From the NCBI RefSeq assembly GCF_001874145.1, contig NZ_MPCX01000011.1, positions 62,001-126,000 on the forward strand: DNA of 64,000 bases, read 5' to 3'. Positions 50,510-60,769 of the stretch are shown here, piece by piece (the stretch's first letter is position 1; each line of letters opens with the position of its first letter). The notes under the pieces were generated by a model. That model did no database searches and had not been told where the DNA came from. It was given only the letters and a program-made list of their open reading frames with translations. The DNA is from Lacinutrix sp. MedPE-SW. GTDB lineage: Bacteria; Bacteroidota; Bacteroidia; Flavobacteriales; Flavobacteriaceae. The position numbers and the translations under genes are program-made.

Positions 50510-50513
50510 ATTA

Positions 50514-51833
50514 TTACTCTTTTTTTAAAGTTATTTTTACAATACCCGCAAAATTAGATTCGTTTAAAGCATTGTAATTCTCTAATTCTTCTCCTTCTTT
50601 TATTACATTAATTTGCTCTATACTTTCTGTTTCTAAAGCATCTGCTTCTGCTTTGGTAATTGTTTCTCCGTTTAAAAGATACACTACATTTTCTTCTACT
50701 GTTGTTTCTATTTCTGGCTCAATTTCACGTTCTACTTCTGGTAAATCGATATTATCAACATCGTTAAAATGTGCTTTTTGTACTACAGTACCTTTTTTTA
50801 ATTTTACTACTCCTGGATTAGAACGCACTACTGTTTTTAATGCTTTTTCGTCACACAGGTAAAAATCAAAATCAAAACCATAGGTTTCTTTTGCATATTG
50901 TTTTGCTTCACTTCCTGATGCAGATAAACCTATTACTGTGTATCCTCTTTTTATTGCTAAATCTGTAAAGCTTTTAATGTTTTTTAATCCATTTGTATTT
51001 GCTGTTTCAAGATTGTATGCAACAACCATTATTAAATTTTCTTTAGCTAAAAACTTACTTGTTAAGTTTTCGTCTTCACTTTCTATAGAGAAGTCTTTTA
51101 CTGGAGGATCGTAACCTTCTTCTATTATTTTTGTTGTTACGCCAACATATTCGCCATCTACAGTTGGATAACTACCATCTGTTACATATTCTTTTTCTTC
51201 TCCATTTACATTAAAAGTCCATGTAAATTCTTGCACTGCTTTTGGTGCGTTTTCTGGAACAACCATACCGTCTGCAATATTTTTACCTACGGCATAAGCT
51301 CTAAAATCCCATGTTGGTAAATGCATTAGCACGTGGTAACCAAACCATAAACTACCTATAAAACCTAATAAAGCTAATAGTGTGGTTGGAAACTTACCAA
51401 AAATTGGCTTAATGTGTTTTATTCCAACTACTAAAACGAGAATTAAAATTAGAAGCGTGACATCTTTCCAGAAACTTTCCCATGGTTTTAATGGTAAGAA
51501 ATCACCAAAACAACCACAGTCTTTTACTACTTCAAAAAATGCTGCATAAAATGTAAGGAATGTGAAAAATATAATCATTGCTAAAAGTAACCAAACAGTA
51601 AACTTACGCTTATAACCTAATAATAAAAACACTCCTAAAACCACTTCTAATACTACTACAAATACCGAAATACCTAAAGCATAAGGATCTAAAAAAGGTA
51701 GATTTAAAACCTCTTCACTAAAGTATTCTTGTAACTTATATGAAAACCCTAATGGATCGTTAAGTTTTATTAATCCTGAAAAAATAAACAAAGCTCCAAC
51801 GAGTATTCTACATATGTGAACTAAATATTTCAT
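50514..51833 (-). CDS. BT_3928-family protein: DoxX membrane domain with thioredoxin-like domain
   Basis: 439 residues. Residues 1-175 form a DoxX/MauE-like four- or five-helix membrane domain (FSGLIKLNDPLGFSYKLQEY, KDCGCFGDFLPLK). Residues about 180-400 are a soluble thioredoxin-fold-like part without a Cys-x-x-Cys pair, and an acidic low-complexity stretch (VEREIEPEIETTVEE) follows. Possibly a membrane redox protein; function unproven. 14 nt after the DUF1599 gene. Confidence 0.85.
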   Translation of the reverse strand: MKYLVHICRILVGALFIFSGLIKLNDPLGFSYKLQEYFSEEVLNLPFLDPYALGISVFVVVLEVVLGVFLLLGYKRKFTVWLLLAMIIFFTFLTFYAAFFEVVKDCGCFGDFLPLKPWESFWKDVTLLILILVLVVGIKHIKPIFGKFPTTLLALLGFIGSLWFGYHVLMHLPTWDFRAYAVGKNIADGMVVPENAPKAVQEFTWTFNVNGEEKEYVTDGSYPTVDGEYVGVTTKIIEEGYDPPVKDFSIESEDENLTSKFLAKENLIMVVAYNLETANTNGLKNIKSFTDLAIKRGYTVIGLSASGSEAKQYAKETYGFDFDFYLCDEKALKTVVRSNPGVVKLKKGTVVQKAHFNDVDNIDLPEVEREIEPEIETTVEENVVYLLNGETITKAEADALETESIEQINVIKEGEELENYNALNESNFAGIVKITLKKE

Positions 51834-51847
51834 AACTTATTTTGCTA

Positions 51848-52396
51848 TTAATTTGTTAGGTGAATCATTGCGAAAATGGCATAGTTTATCATATCTTGAT
51901 AATTAGCATCAATACCTTCGCTTACAATTGTTTTCCCTGCATTATCTTCAATTTGCTTAACACGTAAAAGTTTCTGCAAAATCAAATCTGTTAAAGAGCT
52001 TACTCGCATATCGCGCCAAGCTTCTCCATAATCATGATTTTTATCTTGCATTAGTTGTTTTGTAAGTGCTACTTTCTCATCATACAAAATAGTAGCTTCA
52101 TTTGTAGACATATCTGGTTGTTCTACAACACCTTTTTCTAATTGTATTAATGCCATAATACAATAATTTATAATACCTATAAACTCACTTTGTTCACCTT
52201 CGTCAACTTTTCTTACATCGTTTTGTTGCAAACTTCTAATACGTTGTGCTTTTATAAAAATTTGATCTGTAAGCGATGGTAATCTTAAAATTCGCCATGC
52301 ACTTCCGTAGTCACTCATTTTATTTATAAACAGACTACGGCAGGTTTCTATAACCGCATCGTATTGTTTTGAAGTATCTTGCATAAGTTGTTTCAA
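51848..52396 (-). CDS. DUF1599 protein (nucleotide-modification-associated domain)
   Basis: 182 residues built from two similar halves: each has YxAxxETC/LTKQLMQ, DYGxAWRxxRxxSLTDxIxxKxxR and an INYxIxAxIxL stretch. This tandem arrangement is the DUF1599 pattern. Conserved in Bacteroidota next to folP and the BT_3928 gene. Biochemical role unknown. Confidence 0.88.
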   Translation of the reverse strand: MKQLMQDTSKQYDAVIETCRSLFINKMSDYGSAWRILRLPSLTDQIFIKAQRIRSLQQNDVRKVDEGEQSEFIGIINYCIMALIQLEKGVVEQPDMSTNEATILYDEKVALTKQLMQDKNHDYGEAWRDMRVSSLTDLILQKLLRVKQIEDNAGKTIVSEGIDANYQDMINYAIFAMIHLTN

Positions 52397-52489
52397 TTTT
52401 GCGTAAATTTCGCATAAAATTGTTTAAAATTCAAGGTTTAGCGTTTATACTTTTTAAATGCTTTACAAACTACAAACTTAAAGGTATCT

Positions 52490-53314
52490 ATGACCATTAA
52501 TTGCAAAGGAAAACTTATAGATTTATCTACTCCCAAAGTTATGGGAATTCTTAACATAACTCCAGACTCTTTTTTTGATGGCGGTTTTTATAAGGACGAA
52601 TCTAAAATCATTAATCAAGTAAAAAAAATGCTTAATGATGGCGCAACTTTTATAGACATTGGCGCGTATAGCTCTAAACCAAATGCAGATGATGTTTCTT
52701 TAAATGAAGAGCTAAGCCGTATTTTACCAATAATAGATTTACTTATTAATCATTTTCCAGATATTATACTTTCGGTAGATACTTTTAGAGCTGAAGTAGC
52801 CAAACAATGTTTAGAAAAAGGTGCTGCACTTATTAATGATATTTCTGCTGGACATTTAGACAAAAATATGCTTGATATTATTGCAATGTTTAATGTTCCT
52901 TATATTATGATGCATATGCGTGGCACACCACAAACTATGCAACAACATACTAATTACGAAAATATTTTAAAGGAAATACTTTTTTATTTTTCTGAAAGAA
53001 TCACAACAGCAAGAAACTTAGGTATTAATGATATTATTTTAGACCCTGGTTTTGGTTTTGCAAAAACTACCACTCAAAATTTTGAGGTTTTAAAATCTCT
53101 TGATAGTTTTAAAATTACTAATCTTCCTTTTTTAGCTGGAATTTCTAGAAAATCTATGATTTACAAAACACTAGACACAACAGCAACTGAAGCATTAAAT
53201 GGCACTACCGCTTTAAACATGGTTGCTTTACAAAAAGGCGCCTCTATTTTACGTGTACATGATGTAAAAGAAGCTGTAGAATGTGTAAAATTATTTACAG
53301 AACTCGAGGCTTAA
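52490..53314 (+). CDS. folP: dihydropteroate synthase
   Basis: 274 residues with MGILNITPDSFFDGG, DIGAYSSKPNA, DPGFGFAKT and GISRKSM, all pterin or phosphate contacts of DHPS. It joins 4-aminobenzoate to 6-hydroxymethyl-dihydropterin in folate synthesis; target of sulfonamides. Divergent from the DUF1599 gene and followed after 47 bp by cdaA. Confidence 0.96.
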   Translation: MTINCKGKLIDLSTPKVMGILNITPDSFFDGGFYKDESKIINQVKKMLNDGATFIDIGAYSSKPNADDVSLNEELSRILPIIDLLINHFPDIILSVDTFRAEVAKQCLEKGAALINDISAGHLDKNMLDIIAMFNVPYIMMHMRGTPQTMQQHTNYENILKEILFYFSERITTARNLGINDIILDPGFGFAKTTTQNFEVLKSLDSFKITNLPFLAGISRKSMIYKTLDTTATEALNGTTALNMVALQKGASILRVHDVKEAVECVKLFTELEA

Positions 53315-53361
53315 TTCTTTTAAATTTTTAAATTTACCTAAACCAACTTCAATTTTATTTT

Positions 53362-54150
53362 TTGGACCAACTATTTGACACCGTATTAAAATTTAGTTTA
53401 GTAGACATTATAGATGTAGTACTTGTTGCGCTCTTATTATACTATGTATATAAGCTTGTACGTGGTACAGTAGCTATAAATATTTTTCTAGGTATAGTAA
53501 TTATTTACATTATCTGGAAAATAACACAGGCTTTACATATGCAACTACTTAGTAATATTTTAGGTGGTTTTATTAGCGTTGGTATGTTTGCTCTTATTGT
53601 AGTATTCCAGCAAGAGATTAGAAAATTTTTATTAATGATTGGCTCTACTAATTTTGCTTCTAAACGTGGGTTTTTAAAACATCTAAAATTTTTAAAAACC
53701 GAAGCTGTTTCCAATACCAATATAGATGCAATTATTGCTGCTTGCAATAAAATGAGTACTACAAAAACTGGAGCTTTAATTGTTTTAGAACGTAATAATA
53801 ATTTAGATTATTTAATTAATACTGGTGATGAAATGAATATTAAAGTCACCCAACCAATTATAGAAAGTATATTTTTTAAAAATAGCCCATTACATGATGG
53901 TGCTATAATTATTGAAAACAATACTGTAAAAGCAACACGCGTTATTCTACCTGTTAATAATGAAAAAACCATACCGCAACGTTTTGGATTAAGACACAGA
54001 GCAGCTGTTGGCATTACAGAAAGAACCGATGCTATTGCTATTGCTGTTAGTGAAGAAACTGGACAAATTTCATGTTTTAGAAATGGCACTTTTGTAGACT
54101 TTAAAGATTCTACAGAATTAATTGAAATTATTAAAGATGATCTAGATTAA
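53362..54150 (+). CDS. cdaA: CdaA-type diadenylate cyclase
   Basis: 262 residues with a TTG start (53362), which gives the family N-terminus. Three N-terminal membrane helices (about 13-85) precede the DAC domain with the catalytic PLHDGAIII and GLRHRAAVG motifs. It makes cyclic di-AMP from two ATP. In other bacteria c-di-AMP controls potassium and osmotic balance. Its last base is the first base of the next gene (TAATG overlap), so they are coupled. Confidence 0.94.
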   Translation: MDQLFDTVLKFSLVDIIDVVLVALLLYYVYKLVRGTVAINIFLGIVIIYIIWKITQALHMQLLSNILGGFISVGMFALIVVFQQEIRKFLLMIGSTNFASKRGFLKHLKFLKTEAVSNTNIDAIIAACNKMSTTKTGALIVLERNNNLDYLINTGDEMNIKVTQPIIESIFFKNSPLHDGAIIIENNTVKATRVILPVNNEKTIPQRFGLRHRAAVGITERTDAIAIAVSEETGQISCFRNGTFVDFKDSTELIEIIKDDLD

Positions 54151-54938
54151 TGGTTTGTAAAAATTGCAAAAGGTTATTACCACAGCAAATAAACTTTTGC
54201 AATGGCTGTGGCGCAAAAGTTATTAGAAACAGACTAACAATGCGCAATCTTTTTGAAGACATCGCTTACCGTTATATTAATTACGATAACCAATTTTTAC
54301 AAACAATAATTACCTTACTTAAAAAACCAGAACTTGTTATAGACAGTTATATTAATGGTGCAAGAAAGTGCTATGTAAACCCAATTAGCTTTTTTGCTAT
54401 TAACTTAACATTATCTGGATTTTATATTTTTATAATTCAAAAATATTTTGGAGATGTATTAAATTTCGATACAATGGTTGCAAACCAATCTGTAGGCCAA
54501 CAGAAAATAAACGCATCTATAATGAGTATGGTTTACGATTATGGCTCTTTAATTAACTCTTTAATAATTCCTTTTTTAGCACTTATTTCTGTAATAGTAT
54601 TTTATAATAAAAAATACAATTACACAGAGCATATTGTATTATTTCTCTATACCATGTCACTATTTTCTTTAGTTACAATGGCAATAAGTTTAATTGTTTT
54701 ATCTGTAAATGAAAGCTACTATATTACTATAAGTATGGTACTATATATATTTGCTTTTATATACCATTGCTATGTATTTAAGCGCTTATTTAAATTAAGT
54801 GCAAAGCAACTTTTTATAAAAATATTATTTTTTATACCAATATTTTTTATGGCTTATATTGGCATGTCTCTAGCAGGAGCCATTTTATTTTTTATATTTT
54901 CAGATGTCTCTTTGCAAGACTTTGCTCCAAAAAATTAA
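54150..54938 (+). CDS. DUF3667 membrane protein with zinc ribbon
   Basis: 262 residues. It opens with a zinc ribbon (CKNCKRLLPQQINFCNGCG), then an amphipathic region and four or five membrane helices. This is the DUF3667 pattern; function unknown. Coupling to cdaA by a 1-bp overlap hints at a link with c-di-AMP, though this may be only chance. Its end overlaps that of the convergent ABC gene by 4 bp. Confidence 0.85.
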   Translation: MVCKNCKRLLPQQINFCNGCGAKVIRNRLTMRNLFEDIAYRYINYDNQFLQTIITLLKKPELVIDSYINGARKCYVNPISFFAINLTLSGFYIFIIQKYFGDVLNFDTMVANQSVGQQKINASIMSMVYDYGSLINSLIIPFLALISVIVFYNKKYNYTEHIVLFLYTMSLFSLVTMAISLIVLSVNESYYITISMVLYIFAFIYHCYVFKRLFKLSAKQLFIKILFFIPIFFMAYIGMSLAGAILFFIFSDVSLQDFAPKN

Positions 54939-56701
54939 GCAACTTCAGCTTTTAAAAATTGAACTTCATAAAGGTTTCTATAATAACCATCTTTATTTTT
55001 AAGCAATTCTTGATGTGTACCTTGCTCTACAACTTCACCAGCATCCATAACAATGATTTTGTCTGCTTTTTGAATAGTTGCTAATCTGTGCGCTATTACA
55101 ATAGAAGTTCTTCCTTTAGTAATCTTATCTGTAGCTGTTTGTATTAACTGTTCAGAATAAGAATCTACAGACGATGTTGCTTCATCTAAAACTAAAATAC
55201 TAGGGTTTGCTACATAAGCTCGTAAAAACGAAATTAATTGTCGTTGCCCAGAACTTAACATCACACCTCTTTCTTTTACATTATAGTGATATCCATTTGG
55301 TAAGCTTGATATAAAATTATGAATACCAATATCTTTTGCTGCTTGAATTACCTCTGCTTCGGTAATATTTGGATTGTTAAGTGTAATATTATTCATAATA
55401 GTATCTGCAAACAAGAAAACATCTTGTAAAACCACAGCTATTTGACTTCTTAAAGATGCCAATGTTACGGTTTTAATATCTGTTTTATCTACACTAATAC
55501 TTCCGCCATTTATTTCATAAAAACGACTTAACAGGTTTATTATGGTTGATTTTCCTGCACCAGTTGCACCTACAATAGCTACGGTTTGTCCTGCTTCTAC
55601 ATTAAAAGAAATTCCCTTTAAAACTTCTTCGTTATCCACATAACTAAAACGTACATTATTAAAGAAAATTTCGCCTTTAAAATGTGCCGCTTCATTAACT
55701 CCTGTATCATTAATTTGCGAAGTTGTGTCTATTACTTTAAACACACGCTTTGCAGCTACCATACCCATTTGCAAGGTATTAAACTTATCTGCAATTTGCC
55801 TTAATGGTCTAAACAACTGTGGTATCATCATTATAAACATAAATAATTCACCTTCGGTTGCGGTACCTTCTAAAACCACCATTAAACCACCAAACCAAAC
55901 TATTAGTCCAGAAGTAATTGATGAAAGAAAATCTGCAATAGGAAAAAATATAGAGTTATACCATATTGTTTTTAACCAGCCTTTTTTATGACGCTCGTTT
56001 ATTGCCTTAAAATTTTTATGCTCTGTTGCTTCTCTTGTAAAAAGCTGAAGAATTTTCATTCCAGTAACACGTTCCTGAACAAAAGAATTTAAGTTTGAAA
56101 CTTCGGTTCTAACTTCTTCAAAAGCCTTTTTCATGTAACGCTGAAATATTTTTGTAGCATACAATACTATTGGCATTGTTATAAATACTATTAAGCTTAG
56201 CTTAAAGTTTTCAAACAACATAACTCCAGAGATTACAAGCATAACCATTAAATCCCTAGAAATCATAAACAAGCCTTGCCCAAAAATATCGGCAATACGC
56301 TCCATGTCTGTTACTGCTCTGGTAATTAAAGTACCAACCGAAGAATTGTCGTAGTACTTCATTTTAAATTTAAGCATGTGATTAAATAACAAAACACGCA
56401 CATCTTTAACGATGTTTTGTCCCAACCATGCTGCATAATATTGAAACAAAAACTGAAATATAGTTTGCAGTAAAAGCAAACCAACCATTAAAGAAATATA
56501 AAATAAAAAGCCATCATCATTATTTAGCTTAATATTATTATCTATTACAATTCTTAACAAGTAAGGTATTGCAATACTTAGTCCTGCAATAATAAGCACG
56601 GATAACAAAACACCATAAAAAACTGTTTTATAGGGTTTTGTAAATTTAAACAAGCGTTTAAATAAAGTGATATCAAAAATATTTTCTTTTTTATTACTCA
56701 A
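54935..56701 (-). CDS. ABC exporter, MsbA-like (fused membrane and ATPase domains)
   Basis: 588 residues. Six membrane helices (about 20-320) then an ATPase domain with Walker A GATGAGKST, signature LSSGQRQ, Walker B ILVLDEATSS and switch His in VIAHRLAT. A lipid, lipopolysaccharide or peptide exporter of the inner membrane, probably a homodimer. It follows truA by 9 nt. Confidence 0.93.
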   Translation of the reverse strand: MSNKKENIFDITLFKRLFKFTKPYKTVFYGVLLSVLIIAGLSIAIPYLLRIVIDNNIKLNNDDGFLFYISLMVGLLLLQTIFQFLFQYYAAWLGQNIVKDVRVLLFNHMLKFKMKYYDNSSVGTLITRAVTDMERIADIFGQGLFMISRDLMVMLVISGVMLFENFKLSLIVFITMPIVLYATKIFQRYMKKAFEEVRTEVSNLNSFVQERVTGMKILQLFTREATEHKNFKAINERHKKGWLKTIWYNSIFFPIADFLSSITSGLIVWFGGLMVVLEGTATEGELFMFIMMIPQLFRPLRQIADKFNTLQMGMVAAKRVFKVIDTTSQINDTGVNEAAHFKGEIFFNNVRFSYVDNEEVLKGISFNVEAGQTVAIVGATGAGKSTIINLLSRFYEINGGSISVDKTDIKTVTLASLRSQIAVVLQDVFLFADTIMNNITLNNPNITEAEVIQAAKDIGIHNFISSLPNGYHYNVKERGVMLSSGQRQLISFLRAYVANPSILVLDEATSSVDSYSEQLIQTATDKITKGRTSIVIAHRLATIQKADKIIVMDAGEVVEQGTHQELLKNKDGYYRNLYEVQFLKAEVA

Positions 56702-56710
56702 ACTAATAGA

Positions 56711-57454
56711 TTATAATTTTATAGTCTTTGGGTAAGCGACTTCGGTTAAGTATAATGCATGTGCTGGCACAGAAAATCCGGCTTCACTTCTATTTTTAGA
56801 TTTTATAATATTATGCATATCATTAACTTCTAATTTTCCAACTCCAACATTAATTAAAGTGCCAACAATTGCCCGCACCATATTTCTAAGAAACCTATCG
56901 GCTTTAATTGTAAATTGAAGCTCATTACCAACAACTTCCCATTGGGCTTTCATTATATTACAATTATACGTTTTTACATCTGTATTACTCTTAGAAAAGC
57001 ATTGAAAATTTTTATAATCAAATAAAATTTTTGTTGCTTCTTTTATTCTATCTATATCCAATTTCGCTTTTAATAAGAAAGCTTGCTCTGTATTAAATGG
57101 GTTTTTTTGAAGTGCAATTCTATATAAATACTGTCTGCTAACAGCATCAAAACGAGCATGAGCATCTGCTTTTACTTTAAATATATTTTGAATTGAAATA
57201 GCCTCAGGTAAAAATGAATTTAATTTATACTGAAGCATGTGCTCTTCAAAAATCACATCTGTGTCAAAATGAGCAAATAACTGTATTGCATGAACTCCAG
57301 CATCTGTTCTTCCTGCACCCATTGTAGATATTTTTTCTTTTAACAAAGTAGACAATCCTTTTTCTAAAACTTCTTGCACAGAAATAGCATTAGGTTGTAC
57401 CTGCCAACCGTGATAAGCTTTTCCGTTATATGAAAGTTCTATAAAATATCGCAA
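56711..57454 (-). CDS. truA: tRNA pseudouridine(38-40) synthase
   Basis: 247 residues. Catalytic Asp in MGAGRTDAGVHA, plus YNGKAYHGWQVQP and FLRNMVRAIVGTL motifs. It converts uridines 38-40 of the tRNA anticodon arm. It precedes the ABC exporter gene in an apparent pair. Confidence 0.96.
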   Translation of the reverse strand: MRYFIELSYNGKAYHGWQVQPNAISVQEVLEKGLSTLLKEKISTMGAGRTDAGVHAIQLFAHFDTDVIFEEHMLQYKLNSFLPEAISIQNIFKVKADAHARFDAVSRQYLYRIALQKNPFNTEQAFLLKAKLDIDRIKEATKILFDYKNFQCFSKSNTDVKTYNCNIMKAQWEVVGNELQFTIKADRFLRNMVRAIVGTLINVGVGKLEVNDMHNIIKSKNRSEAGFSVPAHALYLTEVAYPKTIKL

Positions 57455-57561
57455 AGAAAGATGTATTTTTACGTTTTTTAAAGTAGCAAAGATACTTCTT
57501 TTTGTTGCTAAAGAAATGCTAAAATTGTAATAAAAAAGACATTGAAATCCTCTCCCAATAC

Positions 57562-58059
57562 ATGAAAAAAATCCTTCTCTTATCAGACACTCACAGTTAT
57601 ATTGATGATGATATTTTAAAATATGTTAAACAAGCAGACGAAGTTTGGCATGCTGGAGACATTGGCGATTTAAAAGTTACAGATGCTATTTCAAAACTAA
57701 AACCCTTACGTGGTGTTCACGGCAATATAGACGGCGATAAAGTACGGTTAGAATTTCCAGAAAACAATAGGTTTATGTGTGAAGATGTAGATGTCTGGAT
57801 AACACATATTGGTGGTTATCCTAATAAATATAATGTTAGAGTTCGTGAAGAAATTTACAAAAATCCGCCACGAATTTTTATATGTGGACATTCTCATATT
57901 TTAAAGGTAATACCAGATAAAAAACTAAATTTAATACATATGAATCCTGGCGCTGTAGGTAAACATGGGTTTCATAAAGTTAGAACCATGTTGCGTTTCA
58001 CTATAGATGGAAAGAAAATAGAAAATTTAGAAGTAATAGAGTTTCCAAAACGTTATTAG
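57562..58059 (+). CDS. YfcE/MJ0936-type metallophosphoesterase
   Basis: 165 residues. All metal-binding motifs are in order: SDTHSYID, HAGDIGD, HGNIDG, THIGGYP, CGHSHI. It is a small calcineurin-like phosphodiesterase with probable broad activity. Divergent from truA. Confidence 0.93.
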   Translation: MKKILLLSDTHSYIDDDILKYVKQADEVWHAGDIGDLKVTDAISKLKPLRGVHGNIDGDKVRLEFPENNRFMCEDVDVWITHIGGYPNKYNVRVREEIYKNPPRIFICGHSHILKVIPDKKLNLIHMNPGAVGKHGFHKVRTMLRFTIDGKKIENLEVIEFPKRY

Positions 58060-58066
58060 AAAAAAA

Positions 58067-58090
58067 AGCCCAAGATCTTCACCTTGGGCT
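58067..58090 (-). terminator. terminator of the DUF4293 gene
   Basis: AGCCCAAG/CTTGGGCT arms with an eight-base loop, T run on the minus strand, 30 nt after the stop of the leftward gene. Confidence 0.85.
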
Positions 58091-58119
58091 CACGCACTAA
58101 TACTACTAAGATGATAGGT

Positions 58120-58530
58120 TTATCGTAATCTATCTACAGATTTTACGAGATCTTCATCCTTTTTAATCGCCTTATTAGCTAAAGCCAATAATACAATAGA
58201 CAGAATTGGAAGAAAAATCCCAATACCTTTCTCAGAAACCAAAGCTTCTCCAGATACATTTAGAGATTGATATACAAGTAATCCTAGTAAAATAAAGTTT
58301 AATATTATATTAAGTCGTCCCAACATAAATTGAGATTTCCTTTTCTTAAAATTAAATATAGATACTAAAGACAAGAAAGCAGAAGCTAAAAACATGCCAA
58401 AATATAAAGGCTCATCTATAGCAAAAACTTTTACGTCTTCATTAGTTATCCATAAATGAAAAACAAAAATCAATCCAGCCGATATACCTGCGGCAAGTAA
58501 TAAATAGAAAGATTGTATGCGTTGTATCAT
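58120..58530 (-). CDS. DUF4293 membrane protein
   Basis: 136 residues with four membrane helices, a basic cytoplasmic loop (FKKRKSQFMLGR) and the N-terminus MIQRIQSFYLLLAAG that marks DUF4293. A Bacteroidota protein of unknown function, known for standing next to rho, as here (divergent, 209 bp apart). Confidence 0.9.
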   Translation of the reverse strand: MIQRIQSFYLLLAAGISAGLIFVFHLWITNEDVKVFAIDEPLYFGMFLASAFLSLVSIFNFKKRKSQFMLGRLNIILNFILLGLLVYQSLNVSGEALVSEKGIGIFLPILSIVLLALANKAIKKDEDLVKSVDRLR

Positions 58531-58739
58531 TTATTTTATTCGAAAAATTTGAGTTTCAAAAATATAACTTCTTTTGCAAATTTTAGCTAAAAAATTAAAA
58601 TAAAGTCGTATTATTGCATTAACGATTTGCAACAACCACAGTAGCAAGACGTTATTTCTTCAAAAAAATTCAATTATAATTTTCTTCGGAAATTTTTCAA
58701 AAACATATTTTTCTAAAAAAATATTCAATTAAACAATTC

Positions 58740-60425
58740 ATGTTTGAAATCTCACAATTAAAAGAAATGAAACTTCCTGAGTTACAGGAAATGGCTAAAA
58801 AATTAAGCATACCAAAGTTTCGATCACTAAAAAAATTAGATCTTGTTTATCAAATTTTAGACAAGCAAGCAGCAAACCCAAAAGCTGTACAAGAAGTAAA
58901 AGTAGATGCGCCTGCCGCAAAACAAACTACTACTAAAAAAGCACCAGCCGCAAAGCCAAAAAGAGAGCGCGTACAACGTACTCCAGCAGCTAAGCAAAAC
59001 AAACCTAATCCTAAAGCAAAAACAAACCAAGAAACTTTAGCTTTTAAGGATAAAGAAGAAGACGATAAAAAACAGGGCACTAAAAAGGAAGCAACTCCTA
59101 CTGCTGCAAAAGAACAAAAAGCTAAGCCACAGCACAAAAAGCCTGTACATAATCATCAAAACAGAAAAGACGATAATAAAAAAGATAATAACAACAATCA
59201 AAATCGTCAAAACAATCAAAATAAAAACAATAACCGTAATCAAGGTAAAAACGGAAATACTCACGGAAATAAAGATACCCGCAACCGTTACCGTGAACCA
59301 GATTTTGAATTTGATGCTATTATTGAGAGTGAAGGCGTATTAGACATCATGCAAGATGGATATGGTTTTTTACGCTCATCAGACTATAATTATTTATCAT
59401 CACCAGATGATATTTATGTATCGCAATCTCAAATACGTTTATTTGGTTTAAAAACTGGAGATACAGTACTTGGAAATGTAAGACCACCTAAAGAAGGCGA
59501 AAAATACTTTCCACTAATTAAAGTAAATAAAATTAACGGCCAAAGTCCAGATGTTGTTAGAGATCGAGTATCTTTTGAGCATTTAACACCGTTATTTCCT
59601 CAAGAGAAATTTAATATCGCTGAAAAGCAATCTACAATTTCAACTCGTATAATGGACTTATTCGCTCCTATAGGAAAAGGACAACGTGGTATGATTGTTT
59701 CTCAACCTAAAACAGGTAAAACAATGTTACTTAAAGATGTTGCAAATGCAATAGCAGCTAATCATCCAGAAGTATACCAAATGATTTTGCTTATAGACGA
59801 ACGTCCAGAAGAAGTTACAGATATGCAGCGTAATGTTCGCGGTGAAGTTATTGCTTCTACTTTTGATAAGGAAGCTCATGAGCATGTAAAAATTGCAAAC
59901 ATTGTATTAGAAAAAGCAAAAAGATTAGTAGAATGCGGTCATGATGTTGTTATACTTCTAGACTCTATTACACGTTTAGCAAGAGCATACAATACTGTAC
60001 AACCTGCTTCAGGAAAAATACTTTCTGGTGGTGTAGATGCAAACGCTTTACACAAACCAAAAAGATTCTTTGGTGCTGCACGTAATATTGAAAATGGAGG
60101 TTCGCTAACAATTATCGCTACAGCATTAACAGAAACAGGTTCTAAAATGGACGAAGTAATTTTCGAAGAATTTAAAGGAACTGGTAATATGGAACTACAA
60201 TTAGATCGTAAAATATCTAACCGTAGAATTTTCCCAGCTATAGATTTAACATCATCAAGTACAAGACGAGATGATATATTATTAGATGACAAAACTATAC
60301 AACGCATGTGGGTAATGCGTAAATATCTTGCCGATATGAATCCTGTAGAGGCAATGGAGTTTATAAACGATCGTTTTAAACAAACAAGAACTAACGAAGA
60401 GTTTTTAATTTCAATGAATGGTTAA
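58740..60425 (+). CDS. rho: transcription termination factor Rho with long disordered insertion
   Basis: 561 residues against about 420 in E. coli. N-terminal Rho domain (1-45), then about 145 residues of Lys/Ala/Gln/Asn-rich low complexity (about 46-190, including Asn/Gln runs), the RNA-binding OB fold (about 195-270) and the ATPase ([32 protein letters not shown]). It ends untranslated transcripts. Such insertions are known for Bacteroidota Rho and have been linked to phase separation in Bacteroides. The 209-bp leader may allow self-control. A perfect terminator follows. Confidence 0.96.
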   Translation: MFEISQLKEMKLPELQEMAKKLSIPKFRSLKKLDLVYQILDKQAANPKAVQEVKVDAPAAKQTTTKKAPAAKPKRERVQRTPAAKQNKPNPKAKTNQETLAFKDKEEDDKKQGTKKEATPTAAKEQKAKPQHKKPVHNHQNRKDDNKKDNNNNQNRQNNQNKNNNRNQGKNGNTHGNKDTRNRYREPDFEFDAIIESEGVLDIMQDGYGFLRSSDYNYLSSPDDIYVSQSQIRLFGLKTGDTVLGNVRPPKEGEKYFPLIKVNKINGQSPDVVRDRVSFEHLTPLFPQEKFNIAEKQSTISTRIMDLFAPIGKGQRGMIVSQPKTGKTMLLKDVANAIAANHPEVYQMILLIDERPEEVTDMQRNVRGEVIASTFDKEAHEHVKIANIVLEKAKRLVECGHDVVILLDSITRLARAYNTVQPASGKILSGGVDANALHKPKRFFGAARNIENGGSLTIIATALTETGSKMDEVIFEEFKGTGNMELQLDRKISNRRIFPAIDLTSSSTRRDDILLDDKTIQRMWVMRKYLADMNPVEAMEFINDRFKQTRTNEEFLISMNG

Positions 60426-60470
60426 TCGGTTAACACTTTAATTAAATATTAGGATGTTATATCCTAACTA

Positions 60471-60500
60471 AAAAAAGCCTTGATATATCAAGGCTTTTTT
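60471..60500. terminator. rho terminator
   Basis: A perfect 30-bp palindrome, AAAAAAGCCTTGA mirrored around the centre, with T6 at the end; it works in both directions. Confidence 0.92.
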
Positions 60501-60714
60501 TAGTTAAACAATTTAACAAATAAGCTTTCAAGTGTAATTTCAACATAAAAACACATAGCGTTACCAAGCTATTCGTTATCGTTTTTTTATAATTTAAGAT
60601 ATAAACTTTATTTTTTTAAACAATAGACAGTACTCTTGTAAAAAAAAAACATCAACCTTTTTCTTAAGCTAGCACATTAAATAGTAAGCAGAATACTAAT
60701 GTATAAAACAACAA

Positions 60715-60744
60715 AAAAGCCTACTGAAATTTCAATAGGCTTTT
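60715..60744 (-). terminator. rpsT terminator
   Basis: AAAAGCCTA/TAGGCTTTT arms, 26 nt after the rpsT stop, T tract on the minus strand. Confidence 0.88.
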
Positions 60745-60769
60745 GTTAAATTTAAAACTAAAGTCTTAA

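Larger units (their letters stand above)
60426..60769. other. intergenic region rho-rpsT with two terminators
   Basis: It contains the rho terminator (60471-60500) and the rpsT terminator (60715-60744). The AT-rich 60501-60714 between them holds nothing I can identify. Confidence 0.7.

Noticed and set aside
59037-59264. Leftward frame opposite the Rho insertion
   Set aside because: Its hydrophobic product is the antisense of a Lys/Asn-rich region; a composition artefact.
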